Assembly: GCA_019347645.1 (NCBI GenBank)
Contig: JAHWKZ010000002.1
Span: forward strand, 1 to 42,684
Length of the DNA stretch: 42,684 nucleotides
Direction of reading: 5' to 3'
DNA from: Gemmatimonadota bacterium
Lineage (GTDB): Bacteria > Gemmatimonadota > Gemmatimonadetes > JACCXV01 > JAHWKZ01
The notes below the pieces were generated by a model, which was not told the DNA's origin, made no database searches, and saw only the letters and a list, made by a program, of their open reading frames with translations. Position 1 is the stretch's first letter. Each line of letters begins with the position of its first letter. Positions 7,600 to 19,203 of this stretch are shown piece after piece. The position numbers and the translations under genes were made by a program.

Positions 7600-8052
7600 A
7601 TGAAGCTCGTCGAGTTCTTCAACGAGGACGAGGTCGCGCTCGATCTGTCGGCCGACGGCAAGGACGCCGCGCTCGAGGAGCTGATCGCGCTGCTCGATCT
7701 AGAGGACGACGCCGAGGAAATCCTCTTCAAGCTCCTCAAGAAGCGGGAGAACCTGGGATCGACCGGGATCGGCAAGGGCGTGGCGATTCCCCACTGCCGC
7801 TCCCTCGTGGTCGACCGCCTGCGAGTGGCCTACGGCCGCAAGAGGGACGGCCTCGATTTCAACGCGGTCGACGACAAACCGGTGAGCCACTTCTTCCTGA
7901 TCGTGGCGCCGCCGGTGGAGATTTCCAACCAGTACCTGCCGGTCCTCGGGAAGATCGCCCAGCTCTGCAAGAACCCGAAGAACCTGACCCGCCTGAGCGA
8001 GATCGCGTCCCAGGAAGAGTTCTTCTCGGTCCTCGAGGACGCGGAGGTCTAG
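7600..8052 (+). CDS. PTS IIA domain protein (fructose/PtsN type)
   Basis: A 150-aa single-domain PTS EIIA of the fructose/nitrogen family. The phosphorylatable His lies in GSTGIGKGVAIPHCRS (~residue 66), the family signature; VAPPVEISNQYLPVLGKIAQ is the second conserved block. No IIB/IIC permease, HPr or enzyme I is nearby, so this is more likely a regulatory phosphocarrier (PtsN-like) than a sugar transporter subunit. It has its own promoter and a good Shine-Dalgarno. Converges with the next gene. Confidence 0.9.
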   Translation: MKLVEFFNEDEVALDLSADGKDAALEELIALLDLEDDAEEILFKLLKKRENLGSTGIGKGVAIPHCRSLVVDRLRVAYGRKRDGLDFNAVDDKPVSHFFLIVAPPVEISNQYLPVLGKIAQLCKNPKNLTRLSEIASQEEFFSVLEDAEV

Positions 8053-8090
8053 GCCCTCGGCGTTCAAATGTCGGTGCGCGGTGGCCGATT

Positions 8091-8645
8091 CTAGTACCGG
8101 AAGTGCTGGCCCTCCGGCGGAGACTCCCGAGCGGGGACCGCGTCCGTCTCCCGCGGCCGAATGAAGAGGATGCGAGCGAACTGCTGCGCGCCGTGGAGCA
8201 GGAACCAAAGGATCCCCCAGACGTAGACCCCGCCCCGCCGGCCGCCGAAAACCCCTGCCGCGCTGGCCGCCTGGACTCCCGCGTTGACCAGGTGGACGAC
8301 GGCGATCGATCCCAGGATCCAGCGATGGAAGACCTCGGGCGTCTCACGCATGAAGCGCAGGGTGGGACCCAGCCACGACCCGACGAAGCCCACCGAGACG
8401 ACCGCCATCGCCGCGCTCGAGACCCGCCACGCGGCGTCCTCGCCGAGCCCGAGCAGGGGGAGACCCACCGGCAGGAGCCCCAGGAACATGGCGCCGAACG
8501 TCGTGCCGAAGAGGAGCGAGAGGCGGTACGACTCGAGCGGCGTCAGACGACCGGGCTGGCGCACGAACGCGATCGTGATCCCGCTGAATCCGGCCAGGGC
8601 CAAGGCCATCTGGGAGAACGTGATGAGGAGGCTCGTCTCGTCCAG
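8091..8645 (-). CDS. Uncharacterised four-helix membrane protein downstream of metH
   Basis: Four hydrophobic segments are visible: near QMALALAGFSGITIAFV, LLFGTTFGAMFLGLLPVGLP, AAMAVVSVGFVGSWLG and VWGILWFLLHGAQQFARILF. No catalytic motif is recognised. The chosen start is a CTG at 8645 behind GAGGGGG with 8-nt spacing, giving LDETSLLITFSQMALAL and a full first helix; the first ATG (8609) would cut that helix. It begins 12 bp after the metH stop and is probably co-transcribed with it. Function unknown. Confidence 0.7.
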   Translation of the reverse strand: MDETSLLITFSQMALALAGFSGITIAFVRQPGRLTPLESYRLSLLFGTTFGAMFLGLLPVGLPLLGLGEDAAWRVSSAAMAVVSVGFVGSWLGPTLRFMRETPEVFHRWILGSIAVVHLVNAGVQAASAAGVFGGRRGGVYVWGILWFLLHGAQQFARILFIRPRETDAVPARESPPEGQHFRY

Positions 8646-8657
8646 TTCTCGACCCCC

Positions 8658-12116
<3,459 letters not shown>

Positions 12117-12127
12117 CTCTACCCCCG

Positions 12128-12165
12128 AAAAACGAAACGCCCCGCCGAGAGATCGCGCGGGGCGT
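12128..12165 (-). terminator. Terminator-like attenuator in the metH leader
   Basis: On the minus strand a perfect 9-bp stem (12165-12157 pairing with 12145-12137, ACGCCCCGC/GCGGGGCGT, 11-nt loop) is followed by TTCGTTTTT. The U-tract ends only 11 nt before the metH ATG. In the opposite direction no U-tract follows, so it acts, if at all, on metH transcription. An upstream GCGCTC/GAGCGC pair could form an alternative fold. No SAM, SAH or cobalamin riboswitch core was recognised by eye. Confidence 0.6.
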
Positions 12166-12334
12166 GTCCGAGCGCTCGTTGTCGGCGTTTTAGGCCTTTG
12201 GTTCGGCGACCGCTCGCGCGGAGCGCCCGGCGGTGTCAAGCAGCCACAAATCCTTCCGCCGTCGGCTCGTGGGAGAGTTTCGCGTCCCCGCTCCACCGCG
12301 TCAACCGGGCGTGCCGATCCCGAGAGCCGCCGCC

Positions 12335-12340
12335 TATATT
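12335..12340 (+). promoter_or_regulatory. Possible -10 box for the zinc-ribbon gene
   Basis: TATATT stands out in an otherwise GC-rich stretch, about 75 nt before the zinc-ribbon gene at 12416. The -35 position (TGCCGA region) is poor. The rest of 12166-12415 holds the structured metH leader on the minus strand and no gene. Confidence 0.35.
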
Positions 12341-12415
12341 GGCGCTCCGATCCGGCGAGGGCCGCGCCGGCCGGGTCGGACCCGTCCTTCGAACCCCAGC
12401 CACGGGAGTCGGATC

Positions 12416-12751
12416 CTGAACGAGACCACCGAACGCCTGATCGCGCTGCAGGACCTGCTGCAGCTCAAGAGCGACATCGAGGAGACGTCCTACGAGGAGC
12501 TCGGTTTCGAGAAGCCCGACGTGGAGGCGATCGAGACCGAGATCGAGAGCCTTCGAGAGGAGATCTCCCCGGCCGTGCTGCGCCGGTACGAGCGGATCGC
12601 CGGGAAATACTCTCGCCCTCTCGTCCCCGTCCGGCGCGGCGTGTGCTACGGCTGCTTCGTCCGCTTCCCCACCGCGCGGATCTCCGAGCTCAGCGAGGAG
12701 ACGCCGACCACGTGCGAAAGCTGCGGACGATTGCTCTACCAGATTCCATGA
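12416..12751 (+). CDS. Coiled-coil C4 zinc-ribbon protein
   Basis: The 111-aa product has an N-terminal helical region (TTERLIALQDLLQLKSDIEE and EAIETEIESLREEI) and a C-terminal four-cysteine ribbon: CYGCFVRFPTARISEL, then TTCESCGRLLY. This architecture is that of the CdsZ/CT398-like or DksA-like zinc-ribbon proteins; the VRRGVCYGCFV stretch is typical of the former. The best start is a CTG at 12416 behind GGGAG; no ATG, GTG or TTG is near. The 3' end overlaps the convergent FlgD-like gene by 62 bp. Function uncertain. Confidence 0.75.
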   Translation: MNETTERLIALQDLLQLKSDIEETSYEELGFEKPDVEAIETEIESLREEISPAVLRRYERIAGKYSRPLVPVRRGVCYGCFVRFPTARISELSEETPTTCESCGRLLYQIP

Positions 12752-13277
12752 TCGCCGCGATCGGCGAGCGGCTCGACTCGAGCGGCCGGGCTTCCTCGTC
12801 GGCGGGCGGCAGCTCGGACTCGAGCACCCGCATCTGACGCAACGCCACCCGCTGCCCGTCCACCTGCAGGTCGTACCAGTACACTCCCTGGGGCACCGGT
12901 TCGCCGTTGGCCCCGATCCCCTCCCAGGTGACGACGTAGCGACCCGGTCCCTCGACCCGGTCCACCAGCACCGCCACGTCCTGCGCGAGCCGGTTGTACA
13001 CGGTCAGCCGGACCCGCGCGCGCCGCTCGAGGCGGTAGGCGATGATCGTCTGGCTGAACCCGGGGGTGAAGGGATTGGGGACGTTCTGCTCGAGGCGGGC
13101 GACCTCGTCCTGGCGGGTGGTCTGCGCCGTGGCCCCGGCCGACTCGACCAGGAGGGCGGCGAGGGCCGTCAGCCCGGCGAGGACGATCCGGAAGCCGACG
13201 GCGCTACGGCGCCCGAGTGACCCAGGCGTCGGTGTAGCCGCGGAGGGCGACCGCGCGGCGCGCGCGGTCGGCTCCAT
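12690..13277 (-). CDS. Exported protein with FlgD-like Ig / 'NPF' sorting-type domain
   Basis: The 195-aa product (ATG 13277) has a long basic N-region and a signal-type helix (IVLAGLTALAALLVESAGA, cut near ATAQ). The mature part begins LEQNVPNPFTPGFSQTIIAY, then VRLTVYNRLAQDVAVLV and GANGEPVPQGVYWYDLQVDG: the FlgD Ig-like fold that in FCB bacteria ends many secreted proteins. Here the domain stands almost alone and is followed by a ~40-aa basic tail. It overlaps the upstream SPOR gene by 74 bp and the convergent zinc-ribbon gene by 62 bp. Last gene of the phoH operon. Could be a surface-anchoring or adaptor domain; role not known. Confidence 0.75.
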   Translation of the reverse strand: MEPTARAARSPSAATPTPGSLGRRSAVGFRIVLAGLTALAALLVESAGATAQTTRQDEVARLEQNVPNPFTPGFSQTIIAYRLERRARVRLTVYNRLAQDVAVLVDRVEGPGRYVVTWEGIGANGEPVPQGVYWYDLQVDGQRVALRQMRVLESELPPADEEARPLESSRSPIAAIMESGRAIVRSFRTWSASPR

Positions 13278-13872
13278 CCCGGTCGGCCCATCGGCCGAGG
13301 TACACGCGCCACAGCCCGGCGGCCTCGGTGTACCACCGGGGCACGTCGGGGAACTCGCGTTCGAGCTGTCGGATGCGGACGAGAGCTCCGGTCTCAGAGT
13401 TGTACGCTCCCAGCTGCAGGGTCCAGGGTCCCTCCGGAACGTCGCCGCCGAGCGGCGCGTCGCGAGCCCCAAGCGGTTCCATCCGGGGGCCGTCCGGCGC
13501 GGGCGCGTCCCGGTCCGGCCTCGGGGCCTCCGTTCGATCATACCACGGACCGCCGGGAAGGGTTCCCAGGATCTCCTCGGTGGACGGATCTTCTCCGCCG
13601 CCGTCGAGGATCGGGAGAGGGTCCCGCGGGCCCGGCCGCGCCTCCGGCGGGTCGTGCATCGGTCGCACCGAGTCGGGATGCACGAACCGCTCGTAGACCC
13701 CCGCGGCCAGCGCGTCCGCCTGGGTCTCGAACTCCGGGCGGGCCGCCTCCCGCGCGGCGACGAACTCGGGATCGTCGGTGCGATCTTCCGCGGCCTGACG
13801 ATCCGGTCTCTCCTCCGGCACGGTCGCGCAGCCCGCCAGGAGCGCGAGGGCGAGGATGGCGACGCGTCTCAC
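13204..13872 (-). CDS. SPOR-domain lipoprotein
   Basis: The 222-aa product starts MRRVAILALALLAGCATVPE, a type II signal peptide with lipobox LAGC. A disordered Pro/Asp-rich middle (~residues 25-145) leads to a C-terminal SPOR domain (GPWTLQLGAYNSETGALVRI, then WYTEAAGLWRVYLGRWADR) that binds denuded peptidoglycan glycan strands at division sites. Likely outer-membrane anchored and periplasmic. The GTG start overlaps the selB stop (GTGA). A cell-envelope or division role is inferred from the domain only. Confidence 0.88.
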   Translation of the reverse strand: MRRVAILALALLAGCATVPEERPDRQAAEDRTDDPEFVAAREAARPEFETQADALAAGVYERFVHPDSVRPMHDPPEARPGPRDPLPILDGGGEDPSTEEILGTLPGGPWYDRTEAPRPDRDAPAPDGPRMEPLGARDAPLGGDVPEGPWTLQLGAYNSETGALVRIRQLEREFPDVPRWYTEAAGLWRVYLGRWADRDGADRARRAVALRGYTDAWVTRAP

Positions 13873-15821
13873 GGCCGTCCCGCCAGCACGCGCCGATCGC
13901 CCTCGCGGCGGGTGACGCCGGTGCGGTCGAGGTACTCGAGCAGCGGGATCAGGTACTTCCGGCTCACCCCGAACATCTCCTTGAACGCCCCGACCTCCGC
14001 GGCGCCGTCCGCCAGTCGATCGACGACCGCCCGCTCGGCGCGCTCGACCGCCGCGGGGTCCACGTACCAGTCGCTGGCCCACTTGACCACCGCGCCCTCC
14101 CGCTCGAGGTGGGCCAGGAGCTCTCGAAGCCGGCGGGGGTCGATCTCCAGGTCGGCCGCCAGCGCGTCGGTGTCCGGGGGCTCGAGCCCGGCTTCGACGT
14201 ACCGGGCGACGATCCTCTCGACGTGAGCGCGCGCGGCCGGGTCGAGCTCCACGGAATGGTCGGCGAGCGCGAGCGCGGCGCCGCGCCGGGTCGCCCGCCC
14301 CACCTCCAGCAGCGCGTCGATCGCCGCCTCCACCAGGGCGGGGTGCGCCGGGCGGAGCGCCTGCCGGGCGGCCTCGAGCGGGAGAGCGGGCTGGAGGGGC
14401 TCCGCCCGGTGGTGGTCCGCCAGGACCTGCTCCAGGCGCTCCATCGCCCGCCGCCGCGCGTCGGCCGCGAACCACCGGCCGCCGTGGACCTCCACGTCCT
14501 CTCCCGCGTCCTTCCCGGCCGCGGCCAGAGCGGCGCCCCCGATGCCGACCTCCACGGGCAGCGCCGCCTCCTCGATGCCCGTCGCGCCCGCCGTCGCCAG
14601 GGCGAGCGGGAGCCGCTCGGCGGGGGCGGCCGCCGCCAGCGCGGCCAGGTGCCGGCCGCGCGCCTCCCGCTCCTCCCCCCGGACCCGGGGCGGGTCGAGG
14701 GCCAGCACCTCGCCCCCGCCGATCGTCTCGACCGGGCTGTAGGCGCGGACGACGAGCCGATCGCCCACGGCGGGCACGAGCGCCCGCTCGAGGGCCAGCC
14801 GAGCCATGGTCGCGCTCCCCGGCGCGAGGGGCCGCCGGTCGTAGGGGTGGACCCGCGCCATCACCTCCCGGGTGCCGTGGTGGACGCGCACCCGGTCTCC
14901 CGGCTCGACGGGTCGCGGCGCGCTCCGGGAAAGCCAGACGCGCGCGTCGAGGCGACGGACGGCGCGCCACGGGGTGGCCGGACCGCTGATCATCGCCCCC
15001 CGGCCCACGCGTCCGGTGTCGACCCCGGTCAGTGCGAGCGCGGTCCGGGTGCCCGGCCCCACCGTCTCGACCCTCCGGCCGTGGACCTCGATCGAGCGGA
15101 TCCGCGCCTCCAGCGGCCGGCCGGACCGGCGCCGGTCCGCCGGGAAGACCCGCACCGTCGACCCCTCGGCCGCGGCGCCGGTCCACGTCGTCCCGGTCAC
15201 GACCGTGCCGGCCCCCGCGACCGCGAACGCCCGGTCGACGGGCAACCGGAACGGGACTCCCTCGCCGGGGCGCTCCGGGACCTCCGCGAGGATCGCAGCG
15301 AGCGCGCCGCGCAACGCCTCGATCCCCCGGCCGGTCCGGGTGGAGGTGACGACGATCGGCGCGCCCGCCAGCGGGGAGGCGCCGATCGCCTCGCCCACCT
15401 CCTCGACGACGAGCTCGATCCACTCGGGCTCGACCAGGTCCGCCTTCGTCACCGCCACCACGCCCCGGGAGACGCCGAGCGCCTCGATCACCAGGAGGTG
15501 CTCGCGGCTCTGCGGCATCATCCCCTCGTCGGCGGCGACCACGAACAGCACCGCGTCAACGCCCGTGGCCCCGGCCACCATGTTCTTGACGAACCCCTCG
15601 TGGCCGGGGACGTCCACGACGCTCGCCGGCGGCGCGCCGGATCCCAGATCGAGCGGGGCGAAGCCCAGATCGATGGAGATCCCGCGCTCCCGCTCCTCGG
15701 GCAGCCGGTCGGTCCCCACTCCGGTCAGGGCGGCGACCAGCTCCGTCTTGCCATGGTCGATGTGGCCCGCGGTGCCGACCACCCGACCCGGCCGCGCGCG
15801 GCTTCCCTCCGCCGCGCTCAC
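13869..15821 (-). CDS. selB: Selenocysteine-specific translation elongation factor
   Basis: SelB delivers Sec-tRNA to in-frame UGA codons marked by a SECIS hairpin. The 650-aa protein has the GTPase domain with GTAGHIDHGKTELVAALTG, the GTDRLPEERERGISIDLGFA switch I, DVPGHEGFVKNM and TKAD. EF-Tu-like beta domains follow (VAGAGTVVTGTTW), then the C-terminal winged helices that bind SECIS RNA (ending GVSRKYLIPLLEYLDRTGV). GTG start overlaps the recO stop. SelA, SelD, tRNA-Sec and any obvious selenoprotein are absent from the window, so they must lie elsewhere if the pathway is active. Confidence 0.95.
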   Translation of the reverse strand: MSAAEGSRARPGRVVGTAGHIDHGKTELVAALTGVGTDRLPEERERGISIDLGFAPLDLGSGAPPASVVDVPGHEGFVKNMVAGATGVDAVLFVVAADEGMMPQSREHLLVIEALGVSRGVVAVTKADLVEPEWIELVVEEVGEAIGASPLAGAPIVVTSTRTGRGIEALRGALAAILAEVPERPGEGVPFRLPVDRAFAVAGAGTVVTGTTWTGAAAEGSTVRVFPADRRRSGRPLEARIRSIEVHGRRVETVGPGTRTALALTGVDTGRVGRGAMISGPATPWRAVRRLDARVWLSRSAPRPVEPGDRVRVHHGTREVMARVHPYDRRPLAPGSATMARLALERALVPAVGDRLVVRAYSPVETIGGGEVLALDPPRVRGEEREARGRHLAALAAAAPAERLPLALATAGATGIEEAALPVEVGIGGAALAAAGKDAGEDVEVHGGRWFAADARRRAMERLEQVLADHHRAEPLQPALPLEAARQALRPAHPALVEAAIDALLEVGRATRRGAALALADHSVELDPAARAHVERIVARYVEAGLEPPDTDALAADLEIDPRRLRELLAHLEREGAVVKWASDWYVDPAAVERAERAVVDRLADGAAEVGAFKEMFGVSRKYLIPLLEYLDRTGVTRREGDRRVLAGRP

Positions 15822-16570
15822 CGCCGCGCCCCCCGCACCCGCGCGCCGAGGTCGGCGTGCCAGTCGACGAATCTGTGGACGAGCTCCTGGACCCGCGCCT
15901 CCGCGGCGCCGGACTCGTCCAGATCGGCGACCAGCGACCAGTCGGGGTGGTGGTACAGCAGCAGCAATCCGTAGAGATCGGAGCCGACGGGCATCCGGCC
16001 GCTGCCACCCCGGGAGCCGCACGCCGCGCAGGCGAGCCCCCCCTCCTCGATCGCCAGCGTCATCCCCGCCCGATCGGGCAGGTCGGCACCGCACGCCGCG
16101 CACTGGTCGAGGCGCGGAGCCAGCCCCAGCCGTTCGGCGGCGATCGCCCGGTGGTAGGTCTCCCACCTCCGGACGCTCTCCGGCGGCACGTGATCGAGCC
16201 GGTCGAGCGCGGTCACCGCCAGATCGTACAGCGTCTCGGCGGGAGCGTGCTCGGGCACCACGGCGCGGAGGAACCGGAACCACGTGCCGGCGGCCTCCAT
16301 CCGATCGAGCGACCCCACGACACCCGGATGGCCGGCCAGGAGCTCGACCTGGGAAAGGGTCTGGATCTCGCGACCGGGCTTGTCGTAGTAGACCACCTGC
16401 AGGCGGTGGAAGGGATCGAGGGAGGCCCCGAAGCGACTCTTCGGCCGCCGCACCCCCTTGGCGATCACCGGCACCACGCCCCGATCGCGGGTGAAGAGGC
16501 GGTAGATCATGCTCGTCTCTCCGTAGCGGAACGCCTTGAGGACGAACGCCTCGGTGCGGACTAGAGCCAC
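15818..16570 (-). CDS. recO: DNA repair protein RecO
   Basis: RecO anneals ssDNA and helps RecR load RecA in the RecFOR pathway. The 250-aa product begins TEAFVLKAFRYGETSMIYRL and has RDRGVVPVIAKGVRRPKSRF in its OB fold. The C-terminal half has a four-Cys zinc site (CAACGADLP and CAACG). The GTG start at 16570 overlaps the mgtE stop by 10 bp; the stop overlaps selB. Confidence 0.92.
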   Translation of the reverse strand: MALVRTEAFVLKAFRYGETSMIYRLFTRDRGVVPVIAKGVRRPKSRFGASLDPFHRLQVVYYDKPGREIQTLSQVELLAGHPGVVGSLDRMEAAGTWFRFLRAVVPEHAPAETLYDLAVTALDRLDHVPPESVRRWETYHRAIAAERLGLAPRLDQCAACGADLPDRAGMTLAIEEGGLACAACGSRGGSGRMPVGSDLYGLLLLYHHPDWSLVADLDESGAAEARVQELVHRFVDWHADLGARVRGARR

Positions 16571-17919
16571 TGCGAGAGGAAGTAGGAGGCGCTGCCCAGG
16601 ATCAGCAGGAAGGAGATCAGGTCCGTCATCGTGGACAGGAAGACCGTGGAGGAGACGGCGGGGTCGAGGCCGACTTCGTCGAGGATCAACGGGAAGGCCG
16701 CCCCCCAGGCGACGCCGAGAGCGATCGAGGCCCACATCGACCCCCCGACGACCAGCCCGACGCGCATGCTGTCCTGCCACAAGCCGCCCACGAAGCCGAG
16801 GATCAGGGCGATGACGCCTCCCATCACGATCCCCGCCAGGAGCTCCCGGGGCAGCGATTTGATCGGGCGCCGTCGGCCCGACGAGAGCGCCAGGCGTCGC
16901 ACCGCCACCGTCGTCGCCTGCACGGCCGAGTTCCCCGCCATGGCCGCGACCACCGGCATGAACACCGCGATGAAGGCGATCCGCTGGATGGTGTCCTCGA
17001 ACTGGGCGACCACGAGAGCTCCGAGACCCGACGTTCCCAGGGTGATCAGCAGCCAGGGCACGCGCGAGCGGACAATCTCGAACGGCGTGGCGTACTCCTG
17101 CTCCTCCTCGTCGACGCCGGAGAGCCGGAAGATGTCCTCGGTGGCTTCGGCCTCCATGATGTCGATGACGTCGTCCACGGTGATCCGGCCGAGCAGGCGG
17201 TCGAACTCGTCCACCACGGGGATCGAGACGAGGTTGTACTTGGCGATCAGCCGCGAGACGTCCTCCTGGTCGGCCATCGGACGCACGCTGATCACGTCGG
17301 CCTCCATGATGGTGTCCACCCGTGTGGAGCCGTCGGCGAGGATCAGGTCCTGCAGCGAGATGGTTCCGAGGAGGCGGGATTCGGCGTCGACGACGTACAC
17401 GGTGTAGAAGTCGTTCACCTCGCGGCCGCGGACGCGGACGGCGACGATCGCCTCGTCCGCGGTGAGGTGGCCCGGGACGCTGACCAGTTCCGTGGTCATG
17501 ACGCCGCCCGCCGTATCCTCCTCGTACTCCATCAGGGCGGCGATCTCGCGGGAGTCCCGGGGCTCGATCCGGGCGAGGATGTCGCGGGCGTCCTCGCGCG
17601 GCAGCTCGGCCAGGATGTCGGCCGCGTCGTCTCGCTCGAGCTCCTCGAAGAGGTCCCGCACGCTCTCCTCGCCCAGCGCCTCGATCAGCGGCGACCACGC
17701 CTCCTCGTCCACCTCGGAGAGCGTCTCGGCACGGAGCTCGGGCGGAATCCGCTGGAAGAAGACGGTCCGCTCCTCGGGCTCGAGGCCGTCGATGATCTCG
17801 GCGAGGTCGGCGGGATGGAGCTCGGCGATCTCTTCGTCGAGCGGGAGGACGGACCCCTCCTCCAGCGCCTGGCGGATCCGCTCGATCTGTTCGTTACGGA
17901 TGTCGGTCGGGTCCGGCAT
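16561..17919 (-). CDS. mgtE: Magnesium transporter MgtE
   Basis: A 452-aa inner-membrane Mg2+ channel. The N-domain superhelix (LHPADLAEIIDGLEPEERTV, then REIAALMEYEEDTAGGVM) and two CBS domains (~residues 130-260, VNDFYTVYVVDAESRLLGTI and LVSIPVVDEFDRLLGRIT) sense cytosolic Mg2+. Five C-terminal membrane helices carry VVAAMAGNSAVQATTVAVR and GLDPAVSSTVFLSTMTD, which line the pore. ATG start, 27 bp after the CorC-like gene's start region boundary is upstream; the stop overlaps recO. Confidence 0.95.
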   Translation of the reverse strand: MPDPTDIRNEQIERIRQALEEGSVLPLDEEIAELHPADLAEIIDGLEPEERTVFFQRIPPELRAETLSEVDEEAWSPLIEALGEESVRDLFEELERDDAADILAELPREDARDILARIEPRDSREIAALMEYEEDTAGGVMTTELVSVPGHLTADEAIVAVRVRGREVNDFYTVYVVDAESRLLGTISLQDLILADGSTRVDTIMEADVISVRPMADQEDVSRLIAKYNLVSIPVVDEFDRLLGRITVDDVIDIMEAEATEDIFRLSGVDEEEQEYATPFEIVRSRVPWLLITLGTSGLGALVVAQFEDTIQRIAFIAVFMPVVAAMAGNSAVQATTVAVRRLALSSGRRRPIKSLPRELLAGIVMGGVIALILGFVGGLWQDSMRVGLVVGGSMWASIALGVAWGAAFPLILDEVGLDPAVSSTVFLSTMTDLISFLLILGSASYFLSQWL

Positions 17920-17946
17920 GGCGGGTCGAGAGCTCCGTTCGGGGTG

Positions 17947-19203
17947 TCAGGACGGTCCCGACGGCGGGGGCCGGAACCGGACGCGGCGGACCCGCTGCGG
18001 CGTGGCGTCGAGGATGTCGATCGTCCAGCCGCGATAGAGGAACGTCTCGCCCGCGGTGGGGATACGTCCGAGCCGGGCGATCACCCAGCCGGCGACCGTC
18101 TCCGCGCCCCCGGCGGGATCGGCCCGACCGAAAGGCAGGTCCATGCCGCGCGATTCCCCAATTTCGGCGATGGGGGTATGGCCGTCAACGACGAACGCCC
18201 CCGAAAGCGGCGCGAGCGCCTCGGCTCGTGAATCGTGCTCGTCGCGGATCTCGCCCACGAGCTCCTCGACGAGATCCTCCATCGTCACCATGCCGATCGA
18301 TCGCCCGTCCTCGACCACGACGGCGAGATGGCAGCGACGGCGCTTCATCTCGAACAGCAGATCGTCGCACGGGGTGGCGGGCGTGGTCTTCACGATCCGC
18401 CGCGGCCGCGGTACGTCGTCCGGGTCCAGTTTGAAGAGGTCGAACACGTGCACGAAACCGACGATACGATCGGGGGCGTCGCGGTACAGCGGGATCCGGG
18501 AGTAGCCCGTCTCGCGGGTCAGCCCCGAGATCTCCGCCGCCCGCGCACCGGCCGGCGCGGTCGCCATCCGCTCGGCCGGCGTCATCACCGCCCGCGCGGG
18601 GGTGCGACCGAACTCGAACACGCCGGCGATGATCTCGCGCTCGGCCGGCTCCACGATCCCGACCCGCTCGCTCTCGACGAGCAGCACCTCGAGGCTCCGA
18701 CGACTGAAGACCACCCTTCGCTGGACCGGCGAATCGGTCGTCGACACGACCAGCCGGACCACCGCGTCCGCCGCCGCGATCACCGGTCGGAACAGCGCCC
18801 CGCACCCGCGCAGGACCACCGAGACCGCTCCGAACAACTGGTGGCCGCGCGTGCGGGCGAGCGCCCTCGGCAGGACCTCGGCGACGAGGTAGAGGGGCGG
18901 CACGAGGACGAGCAGCGTCCAGCCGGTCACGCGCAACCCTTCGCCGACGGAGAAGCCGGTCCCGGCGAGCGCGGCCGCGGTCGCGATCGCCGTGCCCGTC
19001 ACCGCGAAGGCGGAGCCGACCAGGATCGGCGCCAGCAGCCGGTAGGGACGTTCCACGGCTTCCGGATCGATCCAGTCCCCTTCCCCGAGCGACTCCCGCA
19101 CCCAGTGCCGCAACCGAAGCCGGCCGACCGAGACGATCGTCAGCTCGGCGAGCCCGAAGAAGGCGGCCGCCACGATGCCGACCCCCACGATCCAGGCCGT
19201 CAC
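17947..19203 (-). CDS. CNNM/CorC-HlyC family transporter-like protein (paralogue 1)
   Basis: The 418-aa protein has an N-terminal CNNM (DUF21) membrane domain with about four helices, two CBS domains (RAVMTPAERMATAPAGARAA, VGFVHVFDLFKLD and MVTMEDLVEELVGEIRDEHD) and a CorC_HlyC C-terminal domain (LPFGRADPAGGAETVAGWVI). Family members are linked to Mg2+ or Co2+ efflux and homeostasis. GTG start overlaps the stop of its paralogue (GTGA). Placed beside mgtE, which supports a role in divalent-cation balance. The membrane domain is less typical than that of paralogue 2. Confidence 0.88.
   Translation of the reverse strand: MTAWIVGVGIVAAAFFGLAELTIVSVGRLRLRHWVRESLGEGDWIDPEAVERPYRLLAPILVGSAFAVTGTAIATAAALAGTGFSVGEGLRVTGWTLLVLVPPLYLVAEVLPRALARTRGHQLFGAVSVVLRGCGALFRPVIAAADAVVRLVVSTTDSPVQRRVVFSRRSLEVLLVESERVGIVEPAEREIIAGVFEFGRTPARAVMTPAERMATAPAGARAAEISGLTRETGYSRIPLYRDAPDRIVGFVHVFDLFKLDPDDVPRPRRIVKTTPATPCDDLLFEMKRRRCHLAVVVEDGRSIGMVTMEDLVEELVGEIRDEHDSRAEALAPLSGAFVVDGHTPIAEIGESRGMDLPFGRADPAGGAETVAGWVIARLGRIPTAGETFLYRGWTIDILDATPQRVRRVRFRPPPSGPS

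Noticed and set aside
12233..12238. Minus-strand TTGACA upstream of metH as a promoter
   Set aside because: It shares a 14-mer with the tRNA promoter -35 region, but no -10-like box lies at 16-19 bp.
12117..12300. Cobalamin or SAM riboswitch upstream of metH
   Set aside because: No B12 box (GCCACTG), SAM-I or SAH core was recognised by eye; only the hairpin and alternative pairing are claimed.
14109..15974. 621-codon plus frame opposite selB
   Set aside because: Shadow of a clear SelB; no motif and no plausible ribosome site.
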